Assembly: GCF_963576615.1 (NCBI RefSeq)
Contig: NC_088712.1
Location: 27,805,870-27,869,869, forward strand
DNA: 64,000 nt
Origin: Watersipora subatra
Lineage: Eukaryota; Bryozoa; Gymnolaemata; Cheilostomatida; Watersiporidae
Direction of reading: 5' to 3'
The notes beneath the pieces were generated by a model. The model did not search any database and was not told the DNA's origin. It worked only from the letters and a program-made list of their open reading frames with translations. Shown here one piece after another: positions 59,549 through 64,000 of this stretch. The position numbers and the translations under genes were made by a program. Position 1 is the first letter of the stretch. Each line of letters opens with the position of its first letter.

Positions 59549-60631
59549 TTACTTCATTCCACAGAAAGAGTTGTAACACCTGTCGCCTCCTTGAAACTTG
59601 TATACAATATCATTGAAATCAGTAGAGCAACGCATTACAGACATCTTCCAAGTCATATGCTTGCAGTTTCCTCCGTAGCGTGTGTAAGCGTGAACAGCTG
59701 TTTCCTGTCCAATTACCTTTGGGAGTGGTTGGTCTGACCAAATAGAACCAGCAGATCCGCAACTCAAGCTTGGTGGGCACTGATTCAGCATTCGAGTTCC
59801 AGCGTTGCCAGAAAAGCGGAACCATGGTCGTCCAGTGTAAACCATCGTTCGTGTATCACAATTCCATCGGTTCCTAATAGGTTTGAGATTGCTGCCAGTA
59901 TGATCCAACCTCCAGTTTTCTGTGAGGTTGACAGCATTAATGCATTCTGAAGGAGGTGGCGGTGTTGTAGTAGTTGGTGTCGTTGTTGGGGCTGGTGGGG
60001 TTGTTGTAGTCGGAGTCGTTGTTGGGGTTGGTGTGGTTGTTGTAGTCGGAGTCGTTGTTGGGGCTGGTGTGGTTGTAGTGGTTGGTGTGGTTGTTGGAGC
60101 TGGTGTGGTTGTTGTGGTTGGCGTGGTTGTTGGGGCTGGTGTGGTTGTCGTGGTCGGTGTTGTTGTTGGGGCTGGTGTGGTTGTTGTGGTTGGCGTTGTT
60201 GTTGGAGCTGGTGTGGTTGTTGTGGTTGGCATTGTTGTTGGGGCTGGTGTAGTTGTTGTAGTGGTTGTGGTAGGTGTGGTTGTTGTAGTCGGTGTAGTTG
60301 TTGGCTTTGTGGGAGGTGCAGTCTTTAAAGTCGTTGTATCCTTGACAAACTTTTTGTGCTGGCAGTCAATGAGCATTTTGCGAAGCCTTGCATAGAGCAG
60401 TTTCTCCACCCTCAAATCCGTCAGCGCATTGTCCACCATTTCATCAGTGACAAGCTCCCTCCTCAATCGGTCCACACTCTTCACCTGACATTCTTCGATG
60501 AGAAGATCATGAAGGATCTTTACTCTTTCACGATATCTAGCAAGCTCACGATTTCCAGCCCCATACTGCAGGAACTGATCCTCTGCTACTGACAGCAGCA
60601 CAAAGCAGAGAAATATTATGGTACTGCGCAT
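59549..60631 (-). CDS. Secreted Thr/Pro-rich mucin-like protein with C-terminal D8C domain, single exon
   Basis: An uninterrupted frame of 360 codons from ATG at 60631. An upstream in-frame ATG at 60673 gives 374, but the start at 60631 places the signal peptide MRSTIIFLCFVLLSVAE at the very N-terminus. Residues 20-100 are charged and probably helical (RELARYRERVKILHDLLIEE). Residues about 101-227 are a Thr/Pro-rich tract with about seven repeats of a 12-residue PAPTTTPTTTTT unit, expected to be heavily O-glycosylated. Residues about 229-360 contain WRLDHTG, WFRFSGNAGTRM, CPPSLSCGS and eight cysteines, as in the D8C domain of uromodulin, GP2 and OIT3. Unlike uromodulin there is no ZP domain or membrane anchor. 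A secreted mucus, matrix or carbohydrate-binding role is inferred. It converges with eIF2B-beta and is followed upstream by NAA30 on the same strand. Confidence 0.85.
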   Translation of the reverse strand: MRSTIIFLCFVLLSVAEDQFLQYGAGNRELARYRERVKILHDLLIEECQVKSVDRLRRELVTDEMVDNALTDLRVEKLLYARLRKMLIDCQHKKFVKDTTTLKTAPPTKPTTTPTTTTTPTTTTTTTTPAPTTMPTTTTTPAPTTTPTTTTTPAPTTTPTTTTTPAPTTTPTTTTTPAPTTTPTTTTTPAPTTTPTTTTTPTPTTTPTTTTPPAPTTTPTTTTPPPPSECINAVNLTENWRLDHTGSNLKPIRNRWNCDTRTMVYTGRPWFRFSGNAGTRMLNQCPPSLSCGSAGSIWSDQPLPKVIGQETAVHAYTRYGGNCKHMTWKMSVMRCSTDFNDIVYKFQGGDRCYNSFCGMK

Positions 60632-60673
60632 TCTCACTTGCTTCAGACTTGTGCAGAGACGAATAACCTTCAC

Positions 60674-61444
60674 ACGGAGTGTCTTGGAATACAGGCTGCT
60701 AGTTCACACGCTGATAATCCTTAACAAAGGCCATGGCAGCGGCTGTCATTGATAGTAGGCTTATCCTAGCTACTGGTAACCTTGAACATACGCACAGTAA
60801 AAACAGCTACAAACCAAAGCTGCAAACAGCACTTGGTCTGCTCACACATGGGCTCCCTATAAATACACTTCGTAGTCGAACTTTTATGTGCAAAGTCAAT
60901 TCATTCCGGTATTTCTTTTTATCTTCCAATTTACAATCAAGTAAGAAATTGCTATAATATGAAAATTGTATTGATCTGTAATTGTAGTTTTCTGTTCCGA
61001 TTCCAGAAAAAATTTCAATATAAAACACCAATTTTTACAACTGTAAGTATGTGGGCTGTCGCTTGAACGACTCAAAACACCCAAACATTTGAAAATGTTT
61101 TAGGCCAATAAGTGCTCCAGTTGTCATCCTGTTTCATGTCTTTGCAAGGCAACTATGGAATAACAACAAATCAATCGCGATATTGCTATCAAGCGATCGA
61201 TATGAACGAAGTAGTGTAGTTTGCTGGCTAGCATAGAATAGTTGTATTTGCTTTATTAAACAAGACTTCATAAATAACAATTGATCATATTTATTACAAA
61301 AAAACAATCACTTATTCTTCCGCTGTCCTAGTTGGCAGCGCCTAAAATACGAGCAAGAAAGAGGAAGAGGCACACAGAGAAGTAATAAGCCCGGGCAGCA
61401 GACCCAACGATTGAAACAATTCATTAGTCTATCTTAGACAAGTG
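60674..61444. other. Spacer between the D8C gene and NAA30
   Basis: Would hold the D8C promoter and the NAA30 3' UTR. No other gene-like frame. Minus-strand frames at 60807-61084 show no family resemblance. Confidence 0.45.
60858..60865 (-). promoter_or_regulatory. Candidate TATA box of the D8C mucin gene
   Basis: TATTTATA followed by GGGAGCCC on the minus strand, about 225 bp upstream of the preferred start codon. Supported by position and sequence only. Confidence 0.3.
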
Positions 61445-61582
61445 TCAGGTCAGCCAAAGCTTGAGTCGAAAGGCATCAACCCCGTTGAGGTAATATTTGT
61501 AGAGTCTCTTGTCCCGGACAAACCCAAGCTTTTCATACAATCTCAGAGCCGACAGATTGGTCACCTCTGTCTCCAACACAAC
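61445..61582 (-). CDS. NAA30: N-alpha-acetyltransferase 30 (NatC catalytic subunit), last exon
   Basis: NAA30 is the catalytic subunit of NatC, which acetylates N-termini such as Met-Leu and Met-Ile in the cytosol. This exon of 138 nt starts in phase 0 after TTTACAG and encodes 45 residues plus TGA. It begins [20 protein letters not shown], then [20 protein letters not shown] and KLWLT. This is the C-terminal part of the GNAT fold: the VLETE strand, the [11 protein letters not shown] helix characteristic of GNAT motif B, and the [14 protein letters not shown] ending typical of NAA30. Earlier exons should lie at higher coordinates; I could not find them before the window ends. Confidence 0.93.
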   Translation of the reverse strand, partial: VVLETEVTNLSALRLYEKLGFVRDKRLYKYYLNGVDAFRLKLWLT

Positions 61583-62340
61583 CTGTAAAGCAAAGCAGTC
61601 ATTTATTCTTCTTTTACCAATTTATTGGTCGATCACTTTTACACCTAATCAATGTATACTTTAGCTGGTCGCTGTTCCTAGACAGTATCAACAACCTTCA
61701 ATCGACTGTGAAAGCAAGTAGGAGAGCACAATTCCTTTTGAACCAAACACTATTTTGAAGCTCCATGCTTGAACTAAAAAACAGAAATCAAATATAGTTA
61801 GGTTTTCTTCACTCTTTCAAAGAAATGATGTTTACAGGTAACCAAAGAAACAATGGTTGATGTACTACTGAGTCTGATAGAGTGTGCATATTTGTTATGA
61901 ATAGAAAGACAAATAGTTTTACTGTAAAGCTCTTGTTGCAAAGAAGAATCTTTCTAGTTTTGACTAGTTGTAATCCGTCATTACTAAAAACTTTAATCAG
62001 TGTGTCATTAGAAACTAATGTTTCATCAGCAGCCATTTTTTATTTCTCGTGACTTACAAGTACCTCCGGTATTTTGGCGATATCTCTAAAACTAATAGAC
62101 CAATCAACTAAAAACTTTTGAAAACAAATACCACAAAAAGCGACCAAAATTTTATAATCTATATATATATATATGGCTTATTAATATATATAAAATATAT
62201 ATATAAAAAAATATATATATAATAAAAGATACAAAAATATATATATATATATATTTTGTATACTTAATATACATGTAGATGTATATATATCTATATTATT
62301 TATCTATATAGATATATATCTATATATATATTTCTCAAAG
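61583..62340 (-). other. NAA30 intron with AT microsatellite
   Basis: 61583-62155 shows nothing coding. 62158-62335 is dominated by ATATAT runs and TATATATCTATAT words, which merge into the AT-rich head of the dispersed repeat. Confidence 0.5.
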
Positions 62341-63345
62341 TTTGTCGTATGTGTGTATACGTGTCCAGCTATAGTTATTAAAATCTTGGAATTGATATCC
62401 CGCATTCTGATGGATTTAGATCACGGAGATTGCTACCGCAAGTTAAAAAATCCACGCGCTCTACCACTGAGCCATACAAGGCATAATGATTTAAGTAGTT
62501 ATTATATACTGTATAACAGTATGTGCACATTATTTTAGCATTGCGCCCACGCATTACGATGCCCCTGTTAAGAAATATTTTTCATTAGGTTCAATTACTA
62601 TATCTGGTGTTAAGAACAATTCTTCTCACGCAGACAGTTATATTATCTCCATCGGAAAAGCCTCGACATTCTCTCTGTTCAGTCAGACAAAGACAATACG
62701 ATATCTCATTTTTACATTTGTACCAGTATCAAGAGGTACCAGTATCGAGAGGTACCAGTATCGAGAGGTACCAGTATCGAGAGGTACCAGTATCGAGAAG
62801 TACCAGTTTCGAGAGGTACCAGTATCGAGAGGTACCACTATCGTCGTATTCAAAGTTTTGATGGATAGCTTCTGGTAGAACAGTAACCTTTTCATACACG
62901 CACACTTCTATGCAAGAATTGGTATTATTCATTTAACATTATTATTCAAAATTTTTATTTTGTTTTCTCAATTCGTATTAATTGTATCATTACCTAATCA
63001 TCTTTTATTGTAATCGTAGCAAAACCGACTTAATTTAGCTATTACTTGCTAATTATTTCACATTTACACCTAAACCCCTTTTATAGTTGTTTTTTAATTT
63101 ATTTGACCTGCGCAAACCATTTTCCTCATGATATAAAGTTTGAAAGTTGTAGTTTTTTGACAAAGTTTGAAAACCTTTACAGTTGTTTTTATTTTCTCTT
63201 AAATTATTTCAACTACACAAAACACTTTTCTCATGATATGAAGTTTGAAAGTCAGAATTGAAAATTTTGTTACATGTTGAATACAAATCAATTTTCTGTG
63301 CAACAGACTTTGTTATTACCCGTGCAACGCCGGGTAGTACAGCTA
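62341..63345 (+). repeat. tRNA-related dispersed repeat, long copy
   Basis: The head AAAGTTTGTCGTATGTGTG and GTGTCCAGCTATAGTTATTA is followed by a reversed tRNA-like segment (GATATCCCGCATTCTG; CGCGCTCTACCACTGAGCCA, a clear complemented A box). The tail at 63110-63345 ends TTATTACCCGTGCAACGCCG then GGTAGTACAGCTAG. It agrees in order with the copies at 56828 and 13555. About 1 kb, with a 16-bp minisatellite inside. Confidence 0.65.
62722..62836. repeat. 16-bp minisatellite, about 7 copies
   Basis: The unit AGTATCGAGAGGTACC carries a GGTACC palindrome. It is embedded in the dispersed repeat. Confidence 0.92.
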
Positions 63346-64000
63346 GTCCTACATGAAACAGCGAAACTATGGAGCTGAGTTTACTCAGGTGTAGGATCAG
63401 GTGGGAAAACATTTCCCCTTCAACCATGGCTTTAGACAGGTGGACGGACAGCTCTTAATACATATAGTAAAAATTATGCTATAAAACGCTTGTAAATTTT
63501 GAATAAACATTATTTCTGAAGCATATAAGTGCTTTACATTTACATTAAACATTTTATACATAGATTAATATAATGTGACTATTTATGACTCCTGGTATCA
63601 CCAGATGTTACGCACGAGTCTATCCAGTACAGTGCTGAACTGATGAAAAATACACCAAAACCTATGATATATAACAATAGCCAGTGAACTCAAGTTCTAA
63701 TTAGCACCGCAAAACAAGCTACGCCAGACTCAGATCCATGGAAATCAATTAACATGACAGTTGGTATCTTCTCATCCTCTGCTAAACGTGATTTGTAAAT
63801 GTTACAAAAACTTTAGTAAGCTAGAGAGAGCTATGGATAGGCTAGTAAAACTATGTACAAGGCTGCAACTGTCCAGATGTAAAGTTGTCAATATCACTGC
63901 TAATATTTGCTGGTGGTATGTCACTGCTGGGCTACCACTATGATATACTGACTGTCACTCTTCCCCCGCAGCGACTTACTAGTTAGCGCTGGACCTAGAG
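63346..64000. other. End of window, no supported gene
   Basis: Presumed NAA30 intron. A minus-strand frame starting MVEGEM at 63427 superficially recalls NAA30 but does not continue correctly. A plus-strand CCCCCGCAG at 63964-63972 resembles an acceptor without a recognisable exon after it. Confidence 0.4.

Noticed and set aside
59922-60395. 157-codon plus-strand Val/Gly-rich frame
   Set aside because: It is the antisense shadow of the Thr/Pro-rich tract of the D8C protein.
63209-63427. Minus-strand frame starting MVEGEM as a possible upstream NAA30 exon
   Set aside because: NAA30 has MVEGD near the junction to VVLETE, but here the sequence continues MFSHLIL without the expected residues, no phase-0 donor follows, and the frame runs into a dispersed repeat.

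Overview
The window comes from an intron-rich animal genome. Coding exons are short, follow GT-AG rules, and are scattered through AT-rich DNA full of tandem repeats and degenerate transposons. The recognisable genes are metazoan (kindlin, eIF2B-beta, NAA30, a follistatin/Kazal protein, a D8C-domain mucin). Protein divergence and the repeat types suggest an invertebrate, perhaps a spiralian, but the sequence alone does not fix the species. No prokaryotic, organellar or viral block was seen.

Layout. 105-9340 (+): the C-terminal half of a kindlin/fermitin gene in eight exons, with one GC-AG intron. Next comes a repeat-rich spacer with a lone minus-strand exon for a membrane-anchored tail (13973-14190). 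14275-17534: two arrays of one 34-bp minisatellite in opposite orientation. 18111-21700: a dead non-LTR retrotransposon carrying a small nested MITE. 21787-22906: a TA-flanked DNA transposon. 23034-25086: about 147 copies of a 14-bp satellite. 27.8-30.1 kb: 41-bp and 34-bp minisatellites. 31040-39345 (+): a three-exon gene for a secreted FOLN/Kazal protein with a very basic tail. 44412-58929 (+): eIF2B-beta, complete except for its first exon. 59549-60631 (-): a single-exon Thr/Pro-rich mucin-like protein ending in a D8C domain. 61445-61582 (-): the last exon of NAA30 (NatC catalytic subunit).

The genes are unrelated housekeeping, adhesion and secreted-protein genes with no operon logic. The eIF2B-beta and D8C genes converge tail to tail. 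The striking feature is the non-coding DNA. At least eighteen tandem arrays with different units (12 to 48 bp) occupy roughly 13 kb, about a fifth of the window, and many sit inside introns. Several have higher-order periodicity. At least seven MITE-like elements with recognisable terminal inverted repeats are present. Six have plausible target-site duplications (8 bp, TA, TTAA or TTA), and several end within about 35-70 bp of a splice acceptor. A tRNA-related dispersed repeat family recurs in at least six places.

I found no wholly new molecular system. The best candidates for a second look are the quadruplicated splice donor in kindlin, the inverted 34-bp arrays, the intronless D8C mucin, the FOLN/Kazal protein with its basic tail, and the 48-bp array that is open on both strands.
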